64,000 bases of DNA from Fusobacteria bacterium ZRK30 (GCA_024628785.1 CP102405.1:744001-808000), one strand, 5' to 3'. Shown: positions 44,107 to 54,007, numbered from the stretch's first letter. The notes: a model not told the origin generated them from the sequence alone. Translations and numbers: made by a program.

Positions 44107-45741
44107 ATGAAAAAATTTAAATTCGGTTCATTTGATTTTTGGCAGAAATTTGGAAAGTGTTTAATGGTAGTTATTGCAGTAATGCCTGCAGCCGGGCTTA
44201 TGATTTCACTGGGGAAATTAACGACTACATTTTTAGGAATAGATTTAATTGGAAGGGTAATGGAAGATATTGGTTGGGGAATAATTGTAAATTTACACCT
44301 GTTATTTGCAGCAGCTATTGGTGGATCTTGGGCTAAAGAAAGAGCCGGAGGAGCTTTTGCAGCGGTACTGGCGTTTATTTTAACAAATAGACTTACAGGA
44401 ACAATATTTGGTGTTAATGGTGGGATGATGAGTGATCCTACTGCAACTATCAGTGTATTCGGTGGGAAAGAATTATTAGTGAAAGATTTTTTTACAACAG
44501 TATTAGGAGCTCCGGCTTTAAATATGGGAGTATTTATAGGAATAATCACCGGGTTCTTAGGAGCCGCTCTATACAATAGGTTTTATGATTTTGATGGTTT
44601 ACCAGAACCATTGGCATTCTTTAATGGTAAAAGGTTTGTGCCCTTTATGGTAATATTCGGTTCAGTTATAATGGCATTTTTCTTATCATTTACATGGCCG
44701 TTTATTCAATATTCTCTTAATATGTTTGGAAATTGGATTGCAACATCTAGAGATACAGCTCCAGTAATTGCTCCCTTTGTCTATGGGGCATTAGAGAGAA
44801 TGCTGTTACCATTTGGTCTGCATCATATGTTAACTATTCCAATGAATTACACGGAGTTAGGAGGGACATATCAGGTATTAACCGGATCGGAAGTCGGTGC
44901 AGTAATTGCCGGTCAGGATCCTATCTGGTTAGCTTGGATTACAGATTTAAATAACTTGAAAGAACTAGGGAATGCAGACGCGTACAAGGAATTATTGAAA
45001 TCGGTTGTGCCGGCTAGGTTTAAAGCCGGACAGGTTATTTTATCATCAGCATCACTATTAGGATTTTCATTAGCTATGTATAAAAACGTAGACAATGATA
45101 AGAAGCATAAATATAAGATGATATTCTTTTCAGCCATATTAGCTGTATTTTTAACAGGAGTAACGGAACCTATCGAATTTATGTTTATGTTTGTAGCACC
45201 TATTTTATATGTGGCTCATGCAATATTAACTGGTTTAGCATTTGCATTGACAGATATTATTGATTTAAGAATACAAGCTTTTGGATTCTTAGAGCTGCTT
45301 ACTAGAACACCTCTAATGATTCATGCTGGAATTGGAAGAGACCTAATAAATTTCGTGGCAAGTTGTGTCGGGTTCTTCGGATTGAATTTCTTCATTGTAA
45401 ACTTTTTAATCAAAAAATTTGACCTACCTACACCAGGAAGAAAAGGGAACTATCTAGATGAAGAAGTAGAAGAAAGCGGAGATAAAAAAGTTAATCAAAG
45501 CAATGATACGTTGATTGAAACAATTATCGACCTTTTAGGAGGAGGATCTAACATAGCAGAGGTAGATGCCTGTATGACTAGATTACGTGTGTCTGTAAAG
45601 GATAACGCCTTGGTGAAGGAAGAGTCGATGTGGAAAAAAGCAGGAGCCATTGGACTGATAGTAAAAGGAAACGGGATCCAGGCTATCTATGGTCCTAAAG
45701 CTGATAACATTAAAAATAAAATAATTGATGTTTTAAATTAA
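44107..45741 (+). CDS. PTS glucose/alpha-glucoside-family transporter, IIC-IIB
   Basis: 544 residues. The IIC domain (about 1-425) starts FWQKFGKCLMVVIAVMPAAGL and has the ALERMLLPFGLHHML and TGVTEPIEFMFMFVAP stretches, the latter with the conserved E of the sugar site. The C-terminal IIB domain (about 455-544) has DACMTRLRVSVKD with the phospho-Cys. There is no IIA, so a separate Glc-type IIA must serve it. The family contains MalX, GlvC and PtsG. Together with the GH13 enzyme it suggests uptake of maltose, isomaltose or another alpha-glucoside. Starts 20 bp after the glucosidase. Confidence 0.92.
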   Translation: MKKFKFGSFDFWQKFGKCLMVVIAVMPAAGLMISLGKLTTTFLGIDLIGRVMEDIGWGIIVNLHLLFAAAIGGSWAKERAGGAFAAVLAFILTNRLTGTIFGVNGGMMSDPTATISVFGGKELLVKDFFTTVLGAPALNMGVFIGIITGFLGAALYNRFYDFDGLPEPLAFFNGKRFVPFMVIFGSVIMAFFLSFTWPFIQYSLNMFGNWIATSRDTAPVIAPFVYGALERMLLPFGLHHMLTIPMNYTELGGTYQVLTGSEVGAVIAGQDPIWLAWITDLNNLKELGNADAYKELLKSVVPARFKAGQVILSSASLLGFSLAMYKNVDNDKKHKYKMIFFSAILAVFLTGVTEPIEFMFMFVAPILYVAHAILTGLAFALTDIIDLRIQAFGFLELLTRTPLMIHAGIGRDLINFVASCVGFFGLNFFIVNFLIKKFDLPTPGRKGNYLDEEVEESGDKKVNQSNDTLIETIIDLLGGGSNIAEVDACMTRLRVSVKDNALVKEESMWKKAGAIGLIVKGNGIQAIYGPKADNIKNKIIDVLN

Positions 45742-45753
45742 TAGGGGATAAAA

Positions 45754-46539
45754 ATGAAAATTCTTACATTAAACTGCCATTCGTGGCAGGAGGAGGATCA
45801 GCTGGAGAAGATCAAGTATCTGGCTGAGACTATATATGAAAAAAACTATGATGTCGTAGCTCTTCAGGAAGTCAGCCAGCATAGGGATAGTCAGATAATT
45901 TATGATAATATAAGGGAAGATAACTTTGCACTTCTACTGGTTGAAGAGATAAAGAAGTTAGGAAAAGCTTATAATTTTATCTGGGACTTTTCCCACTATG
46001 GGTATGATATATATGAAGAGGGAGTAGCTCTTTTGAGTAAGGAGCCCTTTATTAAATCTGAAAGTATATACATTTCCCAAAGCAGCAGTATAGAAAACTG
46101 GAAAAGTAGAAAAATTGTAGGCGGATCTATTGATCTGCATGATGAGATCTACACTTTTTACAGCTGCCATACAGGATGGTGGAATGATGAAGAAGAACCT
46201 TTTAGATATCAGGGGGAAAAAATATTAGAAATTTTAAAAAATACAGATAATAAAGTATTTTTTATGGGAGATTTCAACAATGATGCCAATGTAAGTGGAG
46301 AGGGGTATGATTTTTTAATAAAGGATGGTTTGATAGATACTTTTATAACAGCTGAAATAAAAGATGATGGCTGCACTGTCCCAGGGGAAATTGCAGGATG
46401 GGAGAATAACTCATCTAAAAAAAGACTGGATTTAATTTTAGCAGGAACACCTATGAAAATATACTCGAGTAATGTTATTTTCAATGGGAAAAATAAAAAG
46501 GTAGTTTCGGATCATTTTGGTGTTGAAATAATTTTATAA
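45754..46539 (+). CDS. Endonuclease/exonuclease/phosphatase-fold hydrolase
   Basis: 261 residues of the EEP fold: N-terminal ILTLNCHSWQEED with metal-binding Asn, VVALQEVSQ with catalytic Glu (about 38), FMGDFNNDA (about 170) and the final SDHFGVEI with the catalytic His. Substrates of the fold range from DNA to phosphoinositides and sphingomyelin. Its place 12 bp after the PTS gene and before the terminator puts it in the alpha-glucoside operon, so a sugar-phosphate or cyclic phosphate ester is conceivable, but not shown. Confidence 0.85.
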   Translation: MKILTLNCHSWQEEDQLEKIKYLAETIYEKNYDVVALQEVSQHRDSQIIYDNIREDNFALLLVEEIKKLGKAYNFIWDFSHYGYDIYEEGVALLSKEPFIKSESIYISQSSSIENWKSRKIVGGSIDLHDEIYTFYSCHTGWWNDEEEPFRYQGEKILEILKNTDNKVFFMGDFNNDANVSGEGYDFLIKDGLIDTFITAEIKDDGCTVPGEIAGWENNSSKKRLDLILAGTPMKIYSSNVIFNGKNKKVVSDHFGVEIIL

Positions 46540-46540
46540 G

Positions 46541-46570
46541 AAAGAATCGAGAATTAATTCTCGATTCTTT
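46541..46570 (+). terminator. Intrinsic terminator of the alpha-glucoside operon
   Basis: AAAGAATCGAGAA and TTCTCGATTCTTT pair perfectly around TTAA, followed by TTTT. Confidence 0.9.
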
Positions 46571-46657
46571 TTTTGACACAACAAAATTTATAGTGAAATA
46601 TATAGTATAAAGAAGTATATATTATAGTATAAAAGAATGTTCAAGGTGGTGAGAAAA

Positions 46658-47560
46658 ATGAAGATAGGTTTAGCTCTGGGAAGCGGCTCATCCCGCGGAT
46701 GGGCACATATAGGTATAATAAAGGCTCTGGCTGATCTGGGGATCGTGCCGGATATTGTGTGCGGGACTTCTATAGGTGCAGTGGTTGGAGCATCTTATCT
46801 GTCAAATAATCTTGAAAATTTAGAAGAATGGGCATGCTCACTGACTAAATTTGAGGTGGCTAAATTTTTTGAGATAAATATGTCTTTGAATGGATTTATT
46901 GATACCCACAGACTTCATCATTTTTTAAATAAATATGTAGCATCTGATAATGCCAGCATAGAAGAATTTAGTAAACAATATGCAGCTGTAGCAACAGATT
47001 TAGAGACCGGGAAGGAAATATGGTTAACTAAAGGGTCGGTTTTAGAAGCAGTTTGGTCTTCAGTTTCGTTGCCGGGATTATTTCCTGCTATAAAAACCAA
47101 TGACAGGTGGCTTGTAGATGGGGGATTGGTGAATCCTGTACCAGTATCTACATGTCGTGCTTTGGGAGCTGACATAGTAATAGCTGTGGATTTAAATGGT
47201 GACATTGTTGGAAAACATTTTAAAAAATCTCCCCCTCCTAAAAAAAGATCGGGAATGATAAGTAAGATAAATAATTTGGTCAGAGAGTATACGCCTTCTA
47301 TATTTGATACAGATGAAAATAATGAATCTCCTCCAAATTTATTTGATGCTATAGCCAGCTCAATTAATATAACCCAGGATAGAATAACCAAAAGCCGTAT
47401 GGGAGAAGATCCGCCGGATATCCTTCTTTCTCCTAAGTTGGCTCGTATCAAACCACTGGAGTTCTATCGGGCAAGGGAGGCCATCGATGAGGGGATAAAG
47501 TGTGTTAAAAATAACATGAGAGACTTAAATGCTATTCTAGAAGTTATAGACAGGGAATAG
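46658..47560 (+). CDS. Patatin-like phospholipase (RssA type)
   Basis: 300 residues from the ATG at 46658, after AAGGTGGTGAGAAAA; an ATG at 46637 is less well placed. Oxyanion loop GSGSSRGWAHIG (about 8-19), nucleophile elbow GTSIGA (about 39-44) and the DGGLVNPVP dyad Asp (about 154) complete the patatin Ser-Asp pair. It should hydrolyse acyl esters of phospholipids at the membrane face. It lies 86 bp upstream of the isoprenoid/phospholipid operon and may be co-transcribed with it. Confidence 0.9.
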   Translation: MKIGLALGSGSSRGWAHIGIIKALADLGIVPDIVCGTSIGAVVGASYLSNNLENLEEWACSLTKFEVAKFFEINMSLNGFIDTHRLHHFLNKYVASDNASIEEFSKQYAAVATDLETGKEIWLTKGSVLEAVWSSVSLPGLFPAIKTNDRWLVDGGLVNPVPVSTCRALGADIVIAVDLNGDIVGKHFKKSPPPKKRSGMISKINNLVREYTPSIFDTDENNESPPNLFDAIASSINITQDRITKSRMGEDPPDILLSPKLARIKPLEFYRAREAIDEGIKCVKNNMRDLNAILEVIDRE

Positions 47561-47646
47561 TTCTCCTTAGAGTTCCAAAGTAGAAAAATAGGAAGTAATA
47601 TGATAGAATATAAAGAATAGAATGTATTAAAGTTAAGGGGAGATAG

Positions 47647-48333
47647 ATGATACCAAAACATATAGCAATTATAATGGATGGAAATGGAAGATGGGCTCAA
47701 AATAGGCACCTGCCTAGATTTGTCGGGCATCGTGAAGGTGCTAAAAGGATAAAAGCAATAATAGAGCACGCAGGGAATATAGGAATTAAATATTTGTCTG
47801 TATATGCTTTTTCTACAGAAAATTGGAAAAGACCTCAAAAAGAGGTGGATGCTCTTATGGATATCTTTCAAAAATATCTAAAAGCTGAAGCTAAAAATAT
47901 GTTAAGAGATAACATAAGACTGATAGTTACAGGAAGAAAAGAAGGGGTATCTCCTAAACTTCTAAGTGCTATATCTGAAGTAGAAGAATTGACTGCAGGT
48001 AATGACGGATTGACCTTTAATATCTGTTTTAACTATGGAGGAAGATCGGAAATAATAGATGCAGTGAAAAAAATAATTGAATCTGGAGAAAAAAATATCA
48101 ATGAAGAGAACTTTAAAGATTATCTTTATTCCGATATACCGGACCCTGAGCTAGTTATAAGAACCAGCGGGGAATTCAGAATATCTAATTTTTTACTTTG
48201 GCAGATGGCTTATTCAGAAATATATGTAACAGATGTATTGTGGCCTGATTTTGATGAGAAAGAATTTGACAGGGCGATAGAAAATTTTAAAAATAGAGAC
48301 AGAAGATTTGGAGGAGTAAAAGATGTTAAATAG
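47647..48333 (+). CDS. uppS: Undecaprenyl diphosphate synthase
   Basis: 228 residues. The cis-prenyltransferase signature IAIIMDGNGRWAQNR (5-19) with the catalytic Asp, then HREGAKRIK, SVYAFSTENWKRP and the final PDPELVIRTSGEFRISNFLLWQMAYSE-type region are all present. It condenses farnesyl diphosphate with isopentenyl diphosphate to give the C55 lipid carrier for peptidoglycan and surface glycans. It overlaps cdsA by 11 bases, so translation is coupled. Confidence 0.96.
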   Translation: MIPKHIAIIMDGNGRWAQNRHLPRFVGHREGAKRIKAIIEHAGNIGIKYLSVYAFSTENWKRPQKEVDALMDIFQKYLKAEAKNMLRDNIRLIVTGRKEGVSPKLLSAISEVEELTAGNDGLTFNICFNYGGRSEIIDAVKKIIESGEKNINEENFKDYLYSDIPDPELVIRTSGEFRISNFLLWQMAYSEIYVTDVLWPDFDEKEFDRAIENFKNRDRRFGGVKDVK

Positions 48334-49174
48334 GATATTGGTGGCTTTAATATTGGTTCCTCTGACGGTATATGTATACCTCTATGGAGATAAGAGTTTT
48401 ATGGCATTTACAGTGCTTTTAATTGGGATAGGAATATATGAGATCTATCAAATGATGGAATCTAAAGGAGTAATTGTAAATAAGGCTGCGGGGATAATAC
48501 TTGGAGGAGCAATACCACTGGCATTGTATTCTAGTATATCATCGAGTAAAGATTTACTGGGGAAATTTATTGGAAATAATGTGGATATGTCCAGAGGAAC
48601 AATGGTTCTTATTTTGGGAATATTTATCCTGATGTTTATCAGAATATATCAAAATAAAGTAGAGGGCAGCAGCAGCTATATAGGATATACAATGTTAGGA
48701 GTACTCTATGTAGGATTTTTATTTTCCCATATAGTTCCTATAAAATATATGTTAAATGGAAGTAAGTGGCTGATGACCATTCAAATACTGGTCTGGATAT
48801 CGGATACATTTGCATACCTTGTAGGAGTAAAGTTTGGAAGAAAATTCTTTTCTCGTGGACTCTGTGAGATAAGTCCTAAAAAATCCATAGAGGGTTCTTT
48901 GGGGTCGATAATATTTACCGTGATAACTATGTTACTCATAAAAGCATTCCTATTTAAAGATCTGAATATATCAGGGATTCATCTGATAATAGTCCCTATA
49001 TTGGTGGCTGTAACCGGTCAAATCGGTGATTTAGCAGAATCGGTATTCAAAAGAGAATTTGGTGTAAAAGATTCAGGTAAAATATTAGGTGGACATGGGG
49101 GGATCTTAGACAGATATGATAGTTTAATCTGGGTATTCCCGCTTATGTATTATTATATTAATTTTTTCCTATAA
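48323..49174 (+). CDS. cdsA: Phosphatidate cytidylyltransferase
   Basis: 283 residues with about eight transmembrane helices. The CDP-diglyceride synthetase signature is at the C-terminus: GDLAESVFKREFGVKDSG then ILGGHGGILDRYDSLIW (about 237-272), preceded by ISPKKSIEGSLG. It converts phosphatidate and CTP to CDP-diacylglycerol in the inner membrane. Gene order uppS-cdsA-dxr-...-rseP is the classical envelope operon, here interrupted by a terminator and a dispersed repeat before dxr. Confidence 0.95.
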   Translation: MLNRILVALILVPLTVYVYLYGDKSFMAFTVLLIGIGIYEIYQMMESKGVIVNKAAGIILGGAIPLALYSSISSSKDLLGKFIGNNVDMSRGTMVLILGIFILMFIRIYQNKVEGSSSYIGYTMLGVLYVGFLFSHIVPIKYMLNGSKWLMTIQILVWISDTFAYLVGVKFGRKFFSRGLCEISPKKSIEGSLGSIIFTVITMLLIKAFLFKDLNISGIHLIIVPILVAVTGQIGDLAESVFKREFGVKDSGKILGGHGGILDRYDSLIWVFPLMYYYINFFL

Positions 49175-49229
49175 AAAGCAACGTGACGTATGCATCCAAA
49201 CAAGTACAATTTAGGTTTTTATAATCTTT
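49174..49229 (-). repeat. Dispersed intergenic repeat, copy 2 (inverted)
   Basis: On the minus strand it reads AAAAGATTATAAAA ... CTTGTTTGGATGCATACGTC then ACGTTGCTTTT, matching copies 1 and 3 over about 50 bases with scattered changes. It starts at the cdsA stop codon. Confidence 0.65.
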
Positions 49230-49265
49230 TATTCATTTTATAAATTTTATAAATTCCTAGATAAT

Positions 49266-49299
49266 AAAAAAAGAGAGCGAAAGCTCCTTTTTTTTTGTA
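49266..49299 (+). terminator. Intrinsic terminator between cdsA and dxr
   Basis: GAGC-GAAA-GCTC tetraloop helix extended by G-C and A-T pairs past one bulged A, followed by nine or ten T. Confidence 0.75.
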
Positions 49300-49405
49300 T
49301 AATATAATAATAAACTCTCATTCTTTTTAAATATGAATCTCATAGGAGATATTAAGGGTGATTGAGAAAAATAGTGTCCGTTAGGATGAGTGATAAACTA
49401 AGGGG

Positions 49406-50569
49406 TTGATTAAGATTAAAAATATAACAATATTAGGAAGTACTGGAAGTATTGGAACCAATGCACTGGAAGTAATTAGGAATAAAAGTTCGGAATTTAA
49501 TGTGGTTGCTATGAGTGCTCACTATAACCATAAATTATTGATGGAACAGATAGAGGAATTTAAACCATCCTATGTATCTATAGGGACACAAGATGGGTAC
49601 GAAGAGATAGTCAAAAAATATCCTGATCTAGAGGTATATTTAGGAAATGAAGGGCTTAAAAAATTAGGAGCTTTAGATGAAGCAGATATAGTCCTTACAG
49701 CAGTAAGTGGTGCAGTAGGAATCGAAGCAACTATAGAAGCGATAAAAAAAGAGAAAAGGATAGCCCTTGCTAATAAGGAAACTATGGTAGCAGCAGGGGA
49801 TCTGATAAATAATATGTTAAAGGAATATAAGGCAGAGATAATTCCTGTAGACAGTGAACATTCAGCTATCTACCAGTCTCTTTTAGGTGGGAAAAAAAAT
49901 GAGGTAAATAAGATAATCATCACAGCAAGTGGGGGAACTTTCAGGGGAAAAACATTGGAAGAATTAAAGGATGTAAAGGTAGAAGATGCGTTGAAACATC
50001 CAAATTGGTCCATGGGAAAAAAAATAACTATAGATTCATCTACCCTTTGTAATAAAGGGTTAGAAGTTATAGAGGCACATCAGCTCTTTAATGTTTCCTA
50101 TGATGATATAGAGGTATTGGTACACCCACAGAGTATAATTCATTCAATGGTGGAATTTAATGATATGTCTGTAATAGCTCAATTAGGGGTTCCGGATATG
50201 AAGGTGCCTATCCAATATGCTTTTACTTATCCAGACAGAGTATCTAATAGGGTCTTGGAAAGTTTAAATTTTAAAACACTCTCCAACCTTACCTTTGATG
50301 AGGTAGATAACGATGTATTTAAAGGTGTAGAGTATGCATATTTTGCAGGAAGAACAGGGCAGTCTATGCCGGCAGTCTATAATGCGGCCAATGAAATAGC
50401 TGTAGATCAATTTATAAATGGAAATATTAAATTTTTAGAGGTCTATAAAGTTATAAAAAATACCATGGATAACCATGAAGTGCATCCAGTGGATACCTTA
50501 GAAGCAGTTATAAAAGCTGATAGCTGGGCAAGGAAAGAAGCCACAAGAATAATTAAAACTTATCAATAG
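49406..50569 (+). CDS. dxr: 1-deoxy-D-xylulose 5-phosphate reductoisomerase
   Basis: 387 residues. NADPH motif [15 protein letters not shown] near the N-terminus, [11 protein letters not shown] (about 125), the metal-binding [13 protein letters not shown] (about 149) and [21 protein letters not shown]. It makes methylerythritol phosphate, the committed MEP-pathway isoprenoid precursor feeding uppS. The start is odd: no ATG or GTG fits. TTG at 49406 abuts the AGGGG box with no spacer, while the ATT at 49415 has ideal 9-base spacing and would give the family's usual N-terminus. Confidence 0.94.
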   Translation: MIKIKNITILGSTGSIGTNALEVIRNKSSEFNVVAMSAHYNHKLLMEQIEEFKPSYVSIGTQDGYEEIVKKYPDLEVYLGNEGLKKLGALDEADIVLTAVSGAVGIEATIEAIKKEKRIALANKETMVAAGDLINNMLKEYKAEIIPVDSEHSAIYQSLLGGKKNEVNKIIITASGGTFRGKTLEELKDVKVEDALKHPNWSMGKKITIDSSTLCNKGLEVIEAHQLFNVSYDDIEVLVHPQSIIHSMVEFNDMSVIAQLGVPDMKVPIQYAFTYPDRVSNRVLESLNFKTLSNLTFDEVDNDVFKGVEYAYFAGRTGQSMPAVYNAANEIAVDQFINGNIKFLEVYKVIKNTMDNHEVHPVDTLEAVIKADSWARKEATRIIKTYQ

Positions 50570-50615
50570 GAAAAGCTAAATTAACGACTCTACAGCTCAA
50601 AAATAGGAGAGGAAT

Positions 50616-51659
50616 ATGTTGAAATTAATTGTATATTATCTACCTATGCCCTTTGTTGTGTATCTCTTGTATTTATTGACAGGGAGTTATCTGGCAGGAG
50701 GATTATTTTTTCTAGGTTCTTTTTTATTTTTAATAAGGACCACCGAGATAAAGAGTGAAAATTTAAGGAAGAAATTAAAGATCGTTGTAGCCAATTATTT
50801 ATTTATATATAAAACCCTATGTTTTATAACTATTTCAGCCATTGGTTTAGAAATTTTCGGATGGGGAAGTATAGTCAAGACACCTGTATTTCTTTTTTTG
50901 AGTCTTATATTCTATATTTTATTGATGTGTAGAGGATACCAAAATTATATTAAAATAAATATAAAGGAATACACGGTGGAAATATCTGACTATGACACCG
51001 AATTAAATTTGGTATTTCTATCGGATATTCATCTGAGCGAATTAAGGTCTATAAATTATGTGGAAGAGATAGTTGAAAAAGTAAATGAATTATCTGCAGA
51101 TTGTATATTGGTAGGGGGAGATACAATAGAGTCCCATATGGAATATCTGGAAGGTAGAGGATTTGATAAAATATTGAGAAAGATGAGATCTGAATATGGA
51201 GTTTACGGTGTACTGGGGAATCATGACTATACAGGTGATTTGGATAGAAATATAGAGTATTTAGATAGGTGTGGAATTAAAATTTTGAGGGATGAATCGA
51301 TTGTAATAAAAAAATTAGAATTTATCTTTAGAGATGATGAGACAAATCACTCTAGAAAAAAAATAAAAAATATCTATAGAACCGCTTGTCCAAAAGTTGT
51401 AGTGGATCATCGGCCAAAATTTGATGAAGCAATCAGTGAAGGGGCAGAACTACAACTTTCAGGACATACCCATGGAGGGCAGTTTTTTCCTATAAATTTA
51501 GGGTATATGCTTAAATATAAGGTTATCTACGGATATAAAAAAATAAAAAATATGGCAGTTATAGTGTCTTCCGGGGTAGGAACAGGATTTTTTACTTATA
51601 GAACCTGGAGTAAGTCTGAGATAGTAAAGATAATCATTAGGGGGGAAGCTCATGAATAA
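50616..51659 (+). CDS. Membrane-anchored metallophosphoesterase (YkuE-like)
   Basis: 347 residues. Three to four N-terminal hydrophobic segments (about 1-110) anchor a calcineurin-like phosphoesterase domain: LVFLSDIHLSE (about 130), LVGGDTIESH (about 168), LGNHDYTGD (about 201) and QLSGHTHGGQFFP (about 286), which together give the dimetal ligand set. Related YkuE/LpxG-type proteins hydrolyse UDP-sugars, lipid precursors or phosphodiesters at the membrane. Its place in an envelope operon fits a lipid or glycan role. It overlaps the next gene by 8 bases. Confidence 0.88.
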   Translation: MLKLIVYYLPMPFVVYLLYLLTGSYLAGGLFFLGSFLFLIRTTEIKSENLRKKLKIVVANYLFIYKTLCFITISAIGLEIFGWGSIVKTPVFLFLSLIFYILLMCRGYQNYIKINIKEYTVEISDYDTELNLVFLSDIHLSELRSINYVEEIVEKVNELSADCILVGGDTIESHMEYLEGRGFDKILRKMRSEYGVYGVLGNHDYTGDLDRNIEYLDRCGIKILRDESIVIKKLEFIFRDDETNHSRKKIKNIYRTACPKVVVDHRPKFDEAISEGAELQLSGHTHGGQFFPINLGYMLKYKVIYGYKKIKNMAVIVSSGVGTGFFTYRTWSKSEIVKIIIRGEAHE

Positions 51660-52308
51660 GGTTATAATAACTTTAGTAGTGGTGGTTTTCATCCATATGG
51701 GTTATAATTTTTTAAATAAGGATTTAGGTGAGACTAATTTGACTAAAGAAAGTATTTTAATCTGTTACGGGGATAGTTTAACAGCTGGATATGGTGCTCC
51801 TACAGGGGGCAGTTACCCGGATTATTTACAGTCTAAACTCAAATTAAAGGTTATTAATAAGGGGATAAATGGGGATACGACAGTATCTGCACTCCAGAGG
51901 TTTAAAACTGATGTCTTGGATTATAATCCGGATGTGGTCATAGTAGAATTGGGAGCAAATGATCTGATCCAGGGAATAGATGCATCTGAAACAAAAATGA
52001 ATTTAAACTATATTGCAGATGAACTCCTAAAAAGAAATATAAGAGTTTATGCAGTTAAATTTTATGGTAACCAGTTAATTTTTAATATTTTAAAAAATGA
52101 TTCTAAAAAAGAATTTGATAAAATTTTTGAAGAGTTAGAGGATAAAGAGGGCGTATATCTTATAGAAGATATATGGAAAGGGGTATGGAATAAACATATG
52201 TACGATAGTATCCATCCCGATGAAACAGGGTATAAAAAAATGGGAGAGATTTATCTAGAGGAATTGAGACCCATCTTAGAAAAAAATAGATTGATTATAG
52301 GAGAGTAG
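51652..52308 (+). CDS. SGNH/GDSL-family esterase (TesA-like)
   Basis: 218 residues. An N-terminal hydrophobic segment (VIITLVVVVFIHMGYNFL) is a signal anchor or signal peptide. SGNH blocks: ICYGDSLTAGYGAPTGGSYP with nucleophile Ser (about 36), the Gly of INGDTT, VELGANDLIQG with the conserved Asn, and DSIHPDETGY with Asp and His. It probably hydrolyses acyl or acetyl esters outside the cytoplasmic membrane, for example on lipids or glycans. Translationally coupled with the phosphoesterase and 2 bp from tmk. Confidence 0.9.
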   Translation: MNKVIITLVVVVFIHMGYNFLNKDLGETNLTKESILICYGDSLTAGYGAPTGGSYPDYLQSKLKLKVINKGINGDTTVSALQRFKTDVLDYNPDVVIVELGANDLIQGIDASETKMNLNYIADELLKRNIRVYAVKFYGNQLIFNILKNDSKKEFDKIFEELEDKEGVYLIEDIWKGVWNKHMYDSIHPDETGYKKMGEIYLEELRPILEKNRLIIGE

Positions 52309-52310
52309 AA

Positions 52311-52985
52311 ATGGGCAAATTAATAGTAATAGAAGGAACTGATTCCAGCGGGAAGCAGACTCAAGCAGAATTATTGTATGAAAAATATAAAAAAATGGGG
52401 AAGAAGGTTATGAAAGTTACCTTCCCAAACTATGAAAGCCCGTCATCAGCACCTGTAAAGATGTATTTAAATGGTGAATTTGGAGAAAATGTAGGAGAGG
52501 TGAATACCTATGCTGTATCTACTATGTTTGCAGTGGATAGATATGCATCTTTTAAGACTATTTGGGAGAAGTTCTACAACGATGGAGGAATAATCATCTC
52601 AGACAGATACACAACTTCTAATATGGTCCATCAGGCATCTAAGATGGATGATAAGGTGGAAAAAGATGGATATTTAGAGTGGCTGACTGAGTTGGAATAT
52701 GAAAAAATGGGGATACCCAAACCAGATATGGTAGTGTTTTTAAATATGCCTACTGAGATGGCATATAAATTGATGGAAAAAAGAAAAAATAAGATCACAG
52801 GGGAAGACAAAAAAGATATTCATGAAAATGACCGTGAATATATGCAGAAATCCCACGACAATGCGTGCTATATAGCAAATAAATATTCGTGGAAGGAAAT
52901 AATGTGTGTAAAAGGCGGAGAATTGAAAACTATAGATGAGATTGGCAATGAAGTTTTGAGAGTTTGTGAGGAGTTGTCTAGATGA
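52311..52985 (+). CDS. tmk: Thymidylate kinase
   Basis: 224 residues. The P-loop reads IEGTDSSGKQTQAELL (8-23), a GxDxxGKxT form with Ser replacing the more usual Gly, and ISDRYTTSNMVHQ (about 97) is the DRY/base-binding segment. The lid and C-terminal parts are somewhat longer than the E. coli type, resembling the dTMP kinase variant found in several anaerobes. It phosphorylates dTMP to dTDP. It overlaps rseP by 4 bases. Confidence 0.9.
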   Translation: MGKLIVIEGTDSSGKQTQAELLYEKYKKMGKKVMKVTFPNYESPSSAPVKMYLNGEFGENVGEVNTYAVSTMFAVDRYASFKTIWEKFYNDGGIIISDRYTTSNMVHQASKMDDKVEKDGYLEWLTELEYEKMGIPKPDMVVFLNMPTEMAYKLMEKRKNKITGEDKKDIHENDREYMQKSHDNACYIANKYSWKEIMCVKGGELKTIDEIGNEVLRVCEELSR

Positions 52986-54001
52986 ATATAATAATAACGA
53001 TACTTATACTTGGAATCATAATAATGGTTCATGAATTGGGGCATTTTTTGACAGCTAAATATTTTAAGATGCCGGTGGAGGAGTTTTCCCTGGGAATGGG
53101 ACCTGTTTTATTTTCCCATGAAGGACTGCATACGAGATATTGTCTGAGAGCTATACCTATTGGAGGATTTGTAAATATCAAGGGGATGGAGGTAGAATCT
53201 GTAGTAAAAGACGGATTCAACACTAAATCGCCATTTCAAAGATTTGTAGTTTTGGTTGCAGGTGTGGTGATGAACTTTATATTGGCTTACATTATAGTCT
53301 TTGGAAGTTTACTCTATAACGGAAAGGCAGTTCAAAATGAAAAACCTGTAATTGGAAATATGGTAGAAACTTCTAAATCTTTTGGAAATTTAAAAACAGG
53401 AGATGAGATCCTGGAGATAGATGGAAATAAGATAGACAGGTGGGAAGATATAAGCCGTGTAAACGGCGAGATAGACAGCAGCAGTATGGAATTTCTTATA
53501 AAAAGAGATGGAGAAATCATAAAAAAAGAAGTTGAACTTACCTTTGATGAACAGAGAAACGACTATTATATTGGGATACTGCCAGAATATAGTATCGAAA
53601 AATATGGGTTTATAGATGCTGTATCTGAATCCGGGACTGCCTATAAAAATTTATTTACAATGATCTTAAAAGGATTTAAACAACTTGTCACAGGGCAGGT
53701 AAGTGCTAAGGAGATATCAGGGCCTGTGGGAATAGTTAAGATTGTAGGAGATGCCAGTCAAGGTGGGATGGGAATCTTATTTTGGTTAACGGCACTTCTC
53801 TCAATAAATATAGGGTTCTTTAATCTGCTTCCGTTTCCTGCTCTAGATGGGGGAAGGATAATATTTGTCCTTTTAGAAGTGGTAGGTATAAAAGTAAATA
53901 AAAAGTTTGAGGAGAAATTCCATATGGTGGGAATGATAATCTTATTTGGGCTTATTATTCTGATAACTTTTAACGATGTATTAAATATATTTAACGGATA
54001 A
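52982..54001 (+). CDS. rseP: Site-2 metalloprotease RseP
   Basis: 339 residues. The zinc motif is IIMVHELGHFLTAKYF (about 14-29, HELGH), and the second metal/active-site segment reads NLLPFPALDGGRIIF (about 281-295). Between them is one PDZ domain (about 115-190). It cleaves transmembrane anti-sigma factors or leftover signal peptides within the membrane. The single PDZ form is typical of Fusobacteria and Firmicutes. It is the last gene of the envelope operon and is followed by a terminator. Confidence 0.94.
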   Translation: MNIIITILILGIIIMVHELGHFLTAKYFKMPVEEFSLGMGPVLFSHEGLHTRYCLRAIPIGGFVNIKGMEVESVVKDGFNTKSPFQRFVVLVAGVVMNFILAYIIVFGSLLYNGKAVQNEKPVIGNMVETSKSFGNLKTGDEILEIDGNKIDRWEDISRVNGEIDSSSMEFLIKRDGEIIKKEVELTFDEQRNDYYIGILPEYSIEKYGFIDAVSESGTAYKNLFTMILKGFKQLVTGQVSAKEISGPVGIVKIVGDASQGGMGILFWLTALLSINIGFFNLLPFPALDGGRIIFVLLEVVGIKVNKKFEEKFHMVGMIILFGLIILITFNDVLNIFNG

Positions 54002-54007
54002 AAATAA

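Noticed and set aside
44046-44576. 176-residue minus-strand reading frame opposite the PTS gene
   Set aside because: It is antisense to conserved PTS coding sequence, proline/asparagine-rich and low-complexity, with no ribosome binding site; the same applies to the 177-residue frame at 46918-47451.
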